From an uncultured Spartobacteria bacterium (GTDB lineage Bacteria; Verrucomicrobiota; Verrucomicrobiia; Chthoniobacterales; JAATET01), in contig CALGTD010000061.1 of NCBI GenBank assembly GCA_937901895.1, positions 1-31,825 of the forward strand: 31,825 bases of DNA, given 5' to 3'. Under the pieces are notes generated by a model. That model ran no database searches, was not told the origin of the DNA, and saw only the letters and a list, made by a program, of their open reading frames with translations. Below are positions 6,765 through 15,053 of the stretch, in pieces (position 1 is the first letter of the stretch; each line of letters begins with the position of its first letter). The translations under genes and the position numbers were made by a program.

Positions 6765-9700
6765 ATGCGGTCCCTTGTTTTGAGCGCCCCCGGACCAGAC
6801 ACAACCTCGGCGAAGCAGGAACGGTTTTTTGTCCGACCAGTGCGCGACGGCGTGTTTGCCGGGTTGATCGTCCTGTTTTCCTCCGCGATCTCGCTGCTGG
6901 TGGTCGACCATCTGGCCCAGAAGTCGCAGATGGAGATCATGAGGAGGGATCTCCTGGGATTCGCGAGTGCGGCGGCGGGACTCGTCGCCGGAGATCTGCA
7001 CCAGCAGCTCGAGCATCCCGAGCAGACCGGCGGAGAACTTTACCAGCAGGTCATCAATCCGCTCGTCGAGATGCACCGGCGGGTGCCGCAGCTCGCCTAC
7101 GTTTATTCGTTCGTCGTGCGGGACGGCCGGTTGTTTTTCATTCTGGATACGGCCACCCAGGCTGACCGGCTGGGATTCGAGCGCGAAATGACTCCCTCCG
7201 CGGTGATGGACGTCTATGAAAGCGCCGACCCGGAGGACGACGCGCGCTTGATCGAAGCGCTGGAAGCCGGCGACCTCTACGCTTCTCCGAATCTGGTTTC
7301 CGATCCATTCGGCACGTTCCTGTCCGGTTTTGCGCCCATCTACAATTCGCAGGGGAAGGCGGTTGGAGGCGTCGGAGTCGATCTCGACGTGACGCGGGTG
7401 GTCCGCCGCATGGAACAATGCCGCCTGGCGACGACCGGAGGTCTGGTCGTGGCCTTCTTTGTGTCGCTTGCGGTCGGTGTTCTGGTCTGGAGCATCCGGG
7501 CGAGGGTGCTTCGCGCGGAACAGGACCGCTGGTATGCACTGGAGGAGCGCCAGTCCGCCCGCATTGCGCAATCGCTCCTCGTGGAGGCGCTTGGGGAGGT
7601 CGTCTACCGGCATGACCTGACCTCGGACATGATCACCTACACCGGACGGTGCGAACGCGTATTCGGGAAGGACTGTGGCGGGATGCGTCAGACCACGGGT
7701 GAATGGCTCGATTCGTTGCACCCGGACGATCGTCCTGCCGTGGCGGAGGCGTTCGAGGCTGCGAAACGTGAGCGCGCGATTTTCGAGATGGAATACCGCG
7801 TGCGACGGGCGGACGGTTCGTTCACCTGGGTGTCGGATCGCGGGGTGCTGACGTTCGACGACACCGGGGCGGCGGTCGCCATGGACGGCGTGATGCTCGA
7901 TGTGACGCGTCGCCGCCAAAGTGACGAGAGGTTCCGTGTGATCTTCGAGGGTTCGACCGAGCCGCACCTGCTCGTCGATTCGAATCGCGTGGTCGATTGC
8001 AACGCTGCGGCTGCGGCGATGATCGGACGTGGGAAGGCCGCAATTATCGGTGAACCGCTGGAGGTCTTCTGGCCCGAGATTGCAGTGACCGGACTGTCTG
8101 CGGATTCCGCGGAGGATGGCGGGATGCACCGGATGGAAGTGGTGAAGGAGTGGCAGGAGGGTGAGCGCGTGCCGGTGGAAGTGACTGCAACCAATGTGAC
8201 GGTTCGCGGTGCGGAAATGCAGCTGGTTTCGTGGCACGACCTGCGGAAGATCAAGCGTGCCCAGGCCGAACTCGCATTGAGCGAGAGCAAATATCGCGAG
8301 CTGGTCGAAAGCGTGGATTTGATCGTGTTTCAGCTCGATCGAGAGGGGCGGCTGGAGTTTTTGAATTCCGCCTGGCCGCGTCTCATGGGCTGGTCCATCG
8401 AAGAAGCCCTTGGGCGGCACTACCAGGAGTTCATCGCCGCGGAGGATGTGGCGCAGGTTGCCATGCTCCGGCAGAGTGAGCTCGACGGGGTGGTCGAGTC
8501 CCAGCCGATTGCGTTCCGGATGCATTCGAGGAATGGCGGCATCCGATGGATGTCGGGGCATTGCCGGGTGCGCAGGGATGCCGACGGGGAGATCGTGGGC
8601 ACGACCGGCACGCTGGCGGACGTGACCGCCCGGAAGACCGCGGAGAGCGAGTTGATCGCGGCGAAGGAGGCAGCCGAGGCGGCGAATCGCGCGAAGAGCG
8701 AATTTCTCGCCGTGATGAGCCACGAAATCCGCACGCCTCTCAACGGTGTGCTAGGGTTCGCCAACCTGCTTTCGCACACCCGCCTCGACGCGACCCAGCA
8801 GGAATATCTGCGGACGATCGCCGGCTGTGGCGACGCGCTGCTCACTCTCATCGATGACATCCTCGACTTCTCGCGGATGGAGTCCGGGAGCTTTGAACTC
8901 GATGCCCATCCGTTCGACCTTCGGGAGTGCGTCGAGCATGTGCTCGAGGTTCACGCCACGCGGGCCTACGCCAAACGTCTTGAACTTGTCTCCGAGTTCG
9001 ATGGCGAGGTGCCCACGGCGGTGGTGGGGGATCTCGCGCGGCTTCGCCAGGTGCTTTCAAATCTGGTCGGCAATGCCGTGAAGTTCACCGAACGCGGCGA
9101 GGTGGAGGTGCGCACGCGGCTGGCATGGGTCGATCAGGGGCAGGTGTCGGTCGAGATGTCCGTCCGTGACACAGGCATCGGAATCGAGCGGGAGAAGCTG
9201 CCAAAGCTGTTCCGGCCATTTGTGCAGGCCGACAGCTCGATGTCGCGGCGGTTTGGGGGAGCGGGTCTCGGACTCGCGATCTGCCGCCGGCTGGTGGTGG
9301 CGATGGGCGGCGACATCTCCGTGCGCAGCGAACTGGGGAGGGGCTCGACATTTACGTTCACGATCTCGCTGCGCCGCAACCTCGAGGCGCCCGCCATTAC
9401 GGAACCGGACTTCGGTGGAGCGCGTGTGCTGCTGGCCGAGGCGAACGGGGCGATGCTGTCCGCCGTCGAGCGTCTCCTGCGGCGCTGGAAACTGGAGGTC
9501 GTTCCGTGCTGCACGTCGGAGGAGGTCCGGGCGGCGCTGGATGCCGGCGGCAGCTTCGCGCTGAGCATTGTGGACGGCACGCTCGCCCGGGAGAAGGAGC
9601 TGCAGAGTCTCGCCGAATTGTTTGGTGGGCGGAACGTGCCCGTCCTGCTGGTCGTGCCGATCGGTGTGCCGGCATCGGAGAGTCTTCCGGCTCTGCCTGC

Positions 9701-10223
9701 GGAGTGGCGGCGGATTGCGAAGCCGTTACGCACCGAGGTTCTTCGTTCCACGCTGGAATCCCTCTTCCATTCCGCAGATGTGAAGACGGAGGCGATGGAC
9801 GAGCCGGTCGCGGTGTCCCCGAATGCGGGTCTTCCGCATCCGGACGAGGTGCGGATTCTCGTCGTCGAAGACAACCAGGTGAACCGCAAGCTCGTGCGGA
9901 GGATGCTCTCCTCGCTGGGCTACCGGTCGGAAGTCGCGCCCAACGGAAACGTCGCGCTCGAAATGTGCGCGCAGGAGCCCTTTGACTTCGTGCTCATGGA
10001 TCTCCAGATGCCTGAAATGGACGGCTTCGAGACGACGCAAATGCTGCGCGAACGCGGAAGCGACGCATGGATTGTCGCCCTGACGGCGCATGTGCTGGCG
10101 GAGGATCGGGAGCGCTGCATCGCGACCGGGATGGATGATTTTCTGTCCAAACCGGTGCGGTCGGCCGACCTCGTGGCGTGTCTTTCGCGTTTCGCGGAGC
10201 GTCGCCGCGGCGTGACGGGTTGA
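6765..10223 (+). CDS. Membrane-bound hybrid sensor histidine kinase with three PAS domains and two receiver domains
   Basis: Senses an external or membrane signal and feeds a phosphorelay. In the 1152-residue product: membrane segment about 29-48; extracytoplasmic sensor about 50-222 (Cache-like); second membrane segment about 223-243; PAS domains near 270-385, 386-495 and 505-625, the first and third followed by PAC-type motifs; HisKA with His653 in MSHEIRTPLNG; HATPase with N-box Asn770, DTGIGI (802-807) and GGAGLGL (831-837). A first receiver (about 886-1000) is degenerate, with AEAN where the acidic pair should be. A second (about 1028-1145) is intact, with phospho-acceptor Asp1079 in LMDLQMPEMDG, Thr1107 and Lys1129. 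ATG 6765 was chosen because GGTGGAG lies 8 bases upstream and it directly precedes the first membrane segment. No output domain is present, so an HPt or regulator elsewhere is needed. It may regulate the divergent ABC operon. Confidence 0.93.
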   Translation: MRSLVLSAPGPDTTSAKQERFFVRPVRDGVFAGLIVLFSSAISLLVVDHLAQKSQMEIMRRDLLGFASAAAGLVAGDLHQQLEHPEQTGGELYQQVINPLVEMHRRVPQLAYVYSFVVRDGRLFFILDTATQADRLGFEREMTPSAVMDVYESADPEDDARLIEALEAGDLYASPNLVSDPFGTFLSGFAPIYNSQGKAVGGVGVDLDVTRVVRRMEQCRLATTGGLVVAFFVSLAVGVLVWSIRARVLRAEQDRWYALEERQSARIAQSLLVEALGEVVYRHDLTSDMITYTGRCERVFGKDCGGMRQTTGEWLDSLHPDDRPAVAEAFEAAKRERAIFEMEYRVRRADGSFTWVSDRGVLTFDDTGAAVAMDGVMLDVTRRRQSDERFRVIFEGSTEPHLLVDSNRVVDCNAAAAAMIGRGKAAIIGEPLEVFWPEIAVTGLSADSAEDGGMHRMEVVKEWQEGERVPVEVTATNVTVRGAEMQLVSWHDLRKIKRAQAELALSESKYRELVESVDLIVFQLDREGRLEFLNSAWPRLMGWSIEEALGRHYQEFIAAEDVAQVAMLRQSELDGVVESQPIAFRMHSRNGGIRWMSGHCRVRRDADGEIVGTTGTLADVTARKTAESELIAAKEAAEAANRAKSEFLAVMSHEIRTPLNGVLGFANLLSHTRLDATQQEYLRTIAGCGDALLTLIDDILDFSRMESGSFELDAHPFDLRECVEHVLEVHATRAYAKRLELVSEFDGEVPTAVVGDLARLRQVLSNLVGNAVKFTERGEVEVRTRLAWVDQGQVSVEMSVRDTGIGIEREKLPKLFRPFVQADSSMSRRFGGAGLGLAICRRLVVAMGGDISVRSELGRGSTFTFTISLRRNLEAPAITEPDFGGARVLLAEANGAMLSAVERLLRRWKLEVVPCCTSEEVRAALDAGGSFALSIVDGTLAREKELQSLAELFGGRNVPVLLVVPIGVPASESLPALPAEWRRIAKPLRTEVLRSTLESLFHSADVKTEAMDEPVAVSPNAGLPHPDEVRILVVEDNQVNRKLVRRMLSSLGYRSEVAPNGNVALEMCAQEPFDFVLMDLQMPEMDGFETTQMLRERGSDAWIVALTAHVLAEDRERCIATGMDDFLSKPVRSADLVACLSRFAERRRGVTG

Positions 10224-10279
10224 GACGACCGGATTTTTTCTCGCCAATTTGCGCTGCTGTTTCGCATCTTCGCCTGCCT

Positions 10280-11194
10280 ATGTCCGTTCTCGTCGTTGGT
10301 TCCATCGCGCTCGATACCATCAAGACTCCGATCGAGGAGCATGCCGACCTGCTCGGCGGATCGGCGTCTTATGCCACGGTTGCCGCCAGTTTCTTCAGCC
10401 CCGCGCGGCTCGTCGGCGTCGTGGGCACGGACTTTCCGAAGGCGCACATCCAGCTCTTCGAGAGCCGGAACATCGACACCGCGGGTCTTCAGATCGCCGA
10501 GGGAAGGACCTTCCGCTGGTCCGGCGAATACATGTGGGACCTCAACACCCGCGAGACGCGCTCGGTGGAGCTGAATGTCTTCGAGACGTTCACGCCAACC
10601 CTTCCCGAGTCGTATCGGGAGACGCCGGTCGTTCTGCTGGCAAACATCGCCCCCGGACTCCAGCACCACGTGCTCGATCAGGTGAAGAATCCGAAGTTCA
10701 TCGTCGCGGACACGATGGATCTGTGGATCAACATCGCCAAGGATGAGCTGGTTTCGCTGCTGGGCCGCGTGGACATGCTGATCCTCAATGATGGGGAGGC
10801 GCGGCAGCTTACCGGTGACACGAGCCTGATCCGCGCCGCCCGGAAGATTCGCGAGATGGGTCCGAGGATTGTCGCGATCAAGAAGGGCGAGCACGGCTGT
10901 CTGCTCTTCGGTGAAGGCGGCTTTTTCAGCTGCCCGGCGTATCCGCTGGAAGACATTCACGATCCGACCGGGGCGGGGGACACCTTTGCCGGCGGGCTTG
11001 CGGGCTATCTCGCTTCGGAAGATGGCGGCGAGGTGACGTTCGACCGGCTGCGGAAGGCGGTTGTGTATGGCAGCGTGCTTGCCAGCTACAACGTCGAGCG
11101 GTTCAGTCTGGAGCGCCTGCGCACGGTCACGCATGACGAGATCGAGGAACGCTACCGGCTCTTCAAGCTGATGAGCCAGTTCGAGACAATCTAA
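10280..11194 (+). CDS. PfkB-family sugar or nucleoside kinase
   Basis: Cytoplasmic ATP-dependent kinase of the ribokinase (PfkB) fold. The 304-residue product opens with MSVLVVGSIALD and keeps the Gly-rich LLGGSASYATVAA substrate region (24-37). Near the end it has the second PfkB signature DPTGAGDTFAGGLAGYLA (228-245), with catalytic base Asp234. The exact substrate cannot be named; relatives act on ribose, fructose-phosphate, adenosine and other sugars. Upstream in-frame codons overlap the kinase gene, so ATG 10280 was preferred. It follows the hybrid kinase gene by 56 bases, so the two may be co-transcribed. It ends 4 bases from the end of the convergent sulfatase gene. Confidence 0.88.
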   Translation: MSVLVVGSIALDTIKTPIEEHADLLGGSASYATVAASFFSPARLVGVVGTDFPKAHIQLFESRNIDTAGLQIAEGRTFRWSGEYMWDLNTRETRSVELNVFETFTPTLPESYRETPVVLLANIAPGLQHHVLDQVKNPKFIVADTMDLWINIAKDELVSLLGRVDMLILNDGEARQLTGDTSLIRAARKIREMGPRIVAIKKGEHGCLLFGEGGFFSCPAYPLEDIHDPTGAGDTFAGGLAGYLASEDGGEVTFDRLRKAVVYGSVLASYNVERFSLERLRTVTHDEIEERYRLFKLMSQFETI

Positions 11195-11198
11195 GGGC

Positions 11199-12707
11199 TC
11201 ATTCCTCGCGGGAAACCGGCATCCTCGTCTCGCCCGGCGCGAATGCTGAGGATCTCTGCGTCGTCCATCTCACAGGGCCGGGCTGATTGATGCCGGTGGC
11301 TCCCGCCGCGGAGCCTGGGAGTTCACTCCGCTCGAGGGTGCCGGAGGTCCTTGCGCCGCCGTGCAGAGCATCCCGGCTGGGAGTTGGATTTTCCGGCACG
11401 CTGTCTCTGGTTTCCTGTTTCCAGATATTGAGCAGGCTGCGCATTTCACCAAGGATCGACGACCAGCGGGGATCGGAGGCGACGTTGACGAGCTGATCGG
11501 GATCTTCGGAAATCCGGAAGAGCATTTCCGCCGGCTGGTGCGGGAGCGTCAGCTGTTTCTGGGCATCGGTGAGCTTGCCGGCATCCGCCATTTCCCAGAG
11601 CTCGCGGGCCGCGGGGAAGTCGAAGAACGCACTTTCCCCGCACACGTTGTGTTGATCGGGCCAGGCGTTCCAGATGTAGAGCCAGTCCCGGGTGCGCACC
11701 ATGCGTTCGTGGAGGGAGAATACGTGCCAGTTGCGTTCGGCGAATGCCACGTCGCGGACGGTCTTTTCCGGGTCGCCCAGGATTGGCTCGAAGCTCACGC
11801 CCTGCACCGTTTCCGGAATATCGACTCCGGCGAGTTGCAGAATGGTGGGGGCGTAGTCGATGGAACTCACGAGGGACTGGGTCCGTCCGGCGCGAACGCC
11901 CGGTCCGGCAATGATGAGCGGGGTCCGGATGCCGCTGTCGTAAAGATATGTCTTGCACCGGGGAAACGGGCGACCGTTGTCCGAGCAATAGATGAAATAG
12001 GTGTCGTCCGAGATGCCCTGTGCCTCGAGTTCCTTGAGCAGTTCACCCACGTAAAAATCGGTGCGGCTGACCTCGTGGTAAAACTTTGCCAGCTCCTCCC
12101 GGGTGAGGGGACCGTCGTAGAGCATGGGCGGGACTTCGACGGCGTCCGGGGAATAACGGGGGGCATTTTCGTCGAACTCGAAGGGATGGTGGGCATCATG
12201 CGAGGCAAACCAGCAGAAGAATGGCTGGTCGCGCGGCCGGTCGCGCAAATGGCGAACCCAGTTTTCCGCGCCGGACGGCTTGCTGTTCGATACCTCGTCG
12301 AAACCGAGTCCGGCGGGATTTCCCATGTGGTTCTTTCCCGACAGAACCGTGTGATAACCGGCGTCCCTTAAAGCCTGAATGAACGTTTTCTGATCCACCG
12401 GCAATGTGGTGTGCAGCTCGGGGGCCCCGGTGTTGTGAGGGTAGCGGCCGGTGATGATCGCACAGCGACTTGGCGAACAGGAGGCGGTGACGTTGCAGGC
12501 CTGGTCGAACACGAGCGCCCTTTGTGCCAGGCGATCGAGATTGGGAGTCTTGACGACCTTGTTCCCGTATGGACCGAGGTCATCGGGACTGATGTCGTCG
12601 GTGATCACAAAAATGAAGTTGGGCCTCTGTGCTTCTGCGGCATGGGCGAACCCGGCCAGGGCAAGGCACAGCCAGAGAAGGTCGTTCAGAAAAAGAGGAA
12701 ATTTCAC
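11199..12707 (-). CDS. Secreted Cys-type sulfatase, heparan N-sulfatase-like
   Basis: Removes sulfate groups from a sulfated sugar or polysaccharide after export. GTG at 12707 gives VKFPLFLNDLLWLCLALAGFAHAAEA, a good signal peptide; ATG at 12749 would add 14 residues and is the alternative. The 502-residue product has metal-ligand Asp37-Asp38 in ITDDISPDDLG and the core CSPSR (77-81), whose Cys77 must be turned into formylglycine by a maturase. It also has SDNGRPFPRCKTYLYDSG (242-259) with metal ligands Asp243 and Asn244. That last motif recalls N-sulfoglucosamine sulfohydrolases. The final 60 or so residues are Pro/Ser/Gly-rich and look unstructured. No maturase gene is in the window. The gene lies downstream of the glycolytic operon, past a strong terminator. 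Confidence 0.88.
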   Translation of the reverse strand: MKFPLFLNDLLWLCLALAGFAHAAEAQRPNFIFVITDDISPDDLGPYGNKVVKTPNLDRLAQRALVFDQACNVTASCSPSRCAIITGRYPHNTGAPELHTTLPVDQKTFIQALRDAGYHTVLSGKNHMGNPAGLGFDEVSNSKPSGAENWVRHLRDRPRDQPFFCWFASHDAHHPFEFDENAPRYSPDAVEVPPMLYDGPLTREELAKFYHEVSRTDFYVGELLKELEAQGISDDTYFIYCSDNGRPFPRCKTYLYDSGIRTPLIIAGPGVRAGRTQSLVSSIDYAPTILQLAGVDIPETVQGVSFEPILGDPEKTVRDVAFAERNWHVFSLHERMVRTRDWLYIWNAWPDQHNVCGESAFFDFPAARELWEMADAGKLTDAQKQLTLPHQPAEMLFRISEDPDQLVNVASDPRWSSILGEMRSLLNIWKQETRDSVPENPTPSRDALHGGARTSGTLERSELPGSAAGATGINQPGPVRWTTQRSSAFAPGETRMPVSREE

Positions 12708-12834
12708 CGGGTCGGGGGAGTGGGTTCCATAAATCCTATGAAAACCCATTCGAAAACATAGCACTGGACGCCCATATGGCGCGCTCCAGCGAGGTTGCCG
12801 GACCCTCTCAAGCGGCGCTTCACCCGTAAACGAA

Positions 12835-12864
12835 AAAGGGACGACACGCGCGTGTCGTCCCTTT
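12835..12864 (-). terminator. Perfect 30-base palindromic terminator of the glycolytic operon
   Basis: AAAGGGACGACACGCG followed by its own complement forms a 30-base perfect palindrome 17 bases after the tpiA stop. On the minus strand the stem ends in CCCTTTTTCG, a classic Rho-independent terminator for gapA-pgk-tpiA. The A-run on the other side means it could also stop plus-strand transcripts. Confidence 0.92.
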
Positions 12865-12880
12865 CCGTGGAGTTGAAAGT

Positions 12881-13645
12881 TTACTCCCGCTCGCCGGCCT
12901 TGACGATCTCCGCAAAGCCGCGCGGATCGAGGCTCGCGCCGCCGACCAGGGCTCCGTCGATGTCGGGTTGGGCGAGGAGTTCCGCCGCGTTGTTCGGCTT
13001 CACGCTGCCTCCGTATTGAATCCGGACCTTCTCCGCGGTGGCGGCGTCCGTGAGTTCGGCGATGACCTTGCGGACGTGGACGTGGCATTCCTGCGCCTGC
13101 TCGGTGGTCGCCGTCTTGCCCGTGCCGATCGCCCAGACGGGCTCGTAGGCGATGACGATCTCCAGCATCTGGTCGGGCGTAACCCCGGCGAGACAACCGC
13201 GGAGCTGGGTTTCGAGAACTTCGTTCTCCTTGCCGGCTTCGCGTTCCTCGAGGGTTTCGCCCACGCAAAGGATCGGTCGCAGCTCGGCTTCCAGGGCGGC
13301 GAGGACCTTCCTGTTGATAAGGGCATCGGTCTCTCCGAAGATCTGGCGCCGCTCGCTGTGGCCGAGAATGACGTATTTCACGTAGAGCTCGCGCAGCATG
13401 GCCGGGCTGATTTCGCCCGTAAACGCGCCGCTCATTTCGAAATACATGTTCTGCGCGGCGGTGCGGATCTTCTGGGAACCGCCGAGCAGCTCCGAGAGCT
13501 TTGCGAGTGCGGTGAAAGGCGGTGCGATCACGATGTCCACTCCGGACACCTCTTCGACCTCGAGCCGGAAATCCTTCAGGAAGCTCTCCGTCTCGGCGAC
13601 GGTCTGGTTCATCTTCCAGTTCGCGGCGATGATTTTTTTTCGCAT
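12881..13645 (-). CDS. tpiA: Triosephosphate isomerase
   Basis: Interconverts dihydroxyacetone phosphate and glyceraldehyde 3-phosphate in glycolysis. The 254-residue product, normal for the family, has the start RKKIIAANWKMN with Asn9 and Lys11, catalytic His96 in ILGHSERR, catalytic Glu168 in AYEPVWAIGTGK, and the phosphate-binding ends IQYGGSVKPNN and GALVGGASL. The frame continues 9 codons upstream, but the ATG at 13645 gives the normal N-terminus. Last gene of gapA-pgk-tpiA, 64 bases after pgk, followed by the palindromic terminator. Confidence 0.97.
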   Translation of the reverse strand: MRKKIIAANWKMNQTVAETESFLKDFRLEVEEVSGVDIVIAPPFTALAKLSELLGGSQKIRTAAQNMYFEMSGAFTGEISPAMLRELYVKYVILGHSERRQIFGETDALINRKVLAALEAELRPILCVGETLEEREAGKENEVLETQLRGCLAGVTPDQMLEIVIAYEPVWAIGTGKTATTEQAQECHVHVRKVIAELTDAATAEKVRIQYGGSVKPNNAAELLAQPDIDGALVGGASLDPRGFAEIVKAGERE

Positions 13646-13671
13646 GAGTTTGGGAAAAGATTCGGGAATCA

Positions 13672-13696
13672 ACGGAGGGAGGTTTTCCAGCTCCGT
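13672..13696 (-). repeat. Inverted repeat in the pgk-tpiA spacer
   Basis: ACGGAG at 13672-13677 and CTCCGT at 13691-13696 can pair over a 13-base loop in the mRNA. There is no T-run, so it is not a terminator; it could affect mRNA processing or stability. It is short enough to be chance. Confidence 0.3.
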
Positions 13697-13709
13697 CGAT
13701 TCCGCCGGA

Positions 13710-14954
13710 TTATTTGTCGTTGAGGTTGGCGACGCCGGGGAGCGTCTTGCCTTCGAGAAGCTCGAGAGAGGCTCCGCCGCCCGTGGAGGCGTGGGTGACC
13801 TTGTCGATCACACCAAACTTTTTCGCGGCCGTGGCGGTATCGCCGCCGCCGACCACGGTCGTCGCGCCGCTGGCGGTGGCTGCAGCGATGGCGTTGGCCA
13901 TCGATTTCGTGCCCTCGGCGAAGGCGTCAAATTCGAAGACGCCGGCAGGGCCATTCCACACGATTGTTTTGGCGCGGCCGATCACCTGGGCGAACTGCTC
14001 GCGGGTTTTCGGACCGATGTCGAGGCCTTCCCAACCGGAGGGGATTCCGCTCTCGACCGTCGCCGAACCGGTGTTTGCGTCGGGAGCAAAGTTGTCCGCG
14101 GTGACGAAATCCACGGGCAGGTGGATCTGCACACCCCGGGCCTTCGCCTTCTCCATGAGCTCGGGAATGATCTCCGCGCCGGCGGCGTCGTAGAGGCTGT
14201 TGCCGATTTCCATTCCGTCAAGCACCTTGCGGAAGGTGTAGGCCATGCCTCCGCCGATGATGATTTCATCGGCCTTGTCGAGGAGGTTGCGAATGAGTGG
14301 GATCTTGTCGGCGATCTTCGCGCCACCAAGGATCGCGAGGAGCGGCCGGTCCGGATTGTCGATGACCTTGCCAAACGCCTCGAGTTCCTTCTCCACGAGG
14401 AATCCGGCGACCTTGTCGGGAAGATCCACGCCGGTGACGGACGAGTGCGCGCGGTGCGACGTGCCGAAGGCGTCGTTCACATAGACGTCGCCGAGCTTCG
14501 TGAGGCTGGCGCGAAACTCCGCGACCTTTGCAGGGTCGGCCTTCACGGAATTGCCATCGGCATCCTTGGCCTTTCCTTCCTCCTCGATGTGAAAGCGGAG
14601 ATTCTCGAGCAGCACGACCTCACCCGGTTGCAGCGAAGCGCAGGCGGTTTCGACCTCTGCTCCGACGCAGTCGTCGAGAAACTTCACGGGCCTGCCGAGC
14701 AGCTCCTCGAGCTTCTTCGCGACGGGGGCGAGGGAATATTTCGGCGTCTTCTGGCCGTTTGGCCGGCCGAGGTGGCTCATCAGGACGACCGAGGCGCCCT
14801 TGTCGAGCGCGTGCTGGATCGTCGGGAGAGCGGCGGTGATGCGCTGGGTGTTCGTGATTTCACCGGTCTGCTTGTCCTGCGGAACGTTGAAGTCCACGCG
14901 GATGAGGACGCGTTTGCCGGCGAGGTCGAGATCGCGGAGAGTTTTCTTGGCCAT
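13710..14954 (-). CDS. pgk: Phosphoglycerate kinase
   Basis: Makes ATP by moving the phosphate of 1,3-bisphosphoglycerate to ADP. The 414-residue product is of normal bacterial length. It has the N-terminal signature GKRVLIRVDFNVPQ (13-26), the substrate-site stretch SHLGRPNG, and FGTSHRAHSS. Near the C-terminus are VVGGGDTATAAKKFG and STGGGASLELLEG, which bind the nucleotide. No motif is damaged. Middle gene of the operon: gapA lies 99 bases upstream, with a hairpin in that spacer, and tpiA follows after 64 bases. Confidence 0.97.
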   Translation of the reverse strand: MAKKTLRDLDLAGKRVLIRVDFNVPQDKQTGEITNTQRITAALPTIQHALDKGASVVLMSHLGRPNGQKTPKYSLAPVAKKLEELLGRPVKFLDDCVGAEVETACASLQPGEVVLLENLRFHIEEEGKAKDADGNSVKADPAKVAEFRASLTKLGDVYVNDAFGTSHRAHSSVTGVDLPDKVAGFLVEKELEAFGKVIDNPDRPLLAILGGAKIADKIPLIRNLLDKADEIIIGGGMAYTFRKVLDGMEIGNSLYDAAGAEIIPELMEKAKARGVQIHLPVDFVTADNFAPDANTGSATVESGIPSGWEGLDIGPKTREQFAQVIGRAKTIVWNGPAGVFEFDAFAEGTKSMANAIAAATASGATTVVGGGDTATAAKKFGVIDKVTHASTGGGASLELLEGKTLPGVANLNDK

Positions 14955-14980
14955 GGAAGGGATTTTGGGACGCGGAAAAT

Positions 14981-15029
14981 GGAAAAAGGGGAGGGGATAC
15001 GTTGAAGTCTTCTCCCTTCCCCTTTTTCC
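14981..15029 (-). repeat. Hairpin in the gapA-pgk spacer
   Basis: GGAAAAAGGGGA (14981-14992) pairs perfectly with 15018-15029, then three more G-C pairs after a one-base bulge, around a loop of about 17 bases. The T5 stretch is inside the stem, so as a terminator it would be weak. A partial terminator or an RNA processing site that sets gapA above pgk is more likely. Confidence 0.6.
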
Positions 15030-15053
15030 GTGTTTTGAATGGTTGTCTTCGGA

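Noticed and set aside
6684..8723. Long antisense frame (679 codons) opposite the hybrid kinase
   Set aside because: Its product is Arg/His/Pro-rich with no motif, typical of the shadow of a GC-rich gene.
10224..10279. T-rich stretch after the hybrid kinase gene as a terminator
   Set aside because: A T6 run is present but I could not build a stable stem before it.
12708..13268. N-terminal extension of the sulfatase through the tpiA region
   Set aside because: It crosses the palindromic terminator and is mostly Arg/Gly shadow sequence; the signal peptide begins at 12707 (or 12749).
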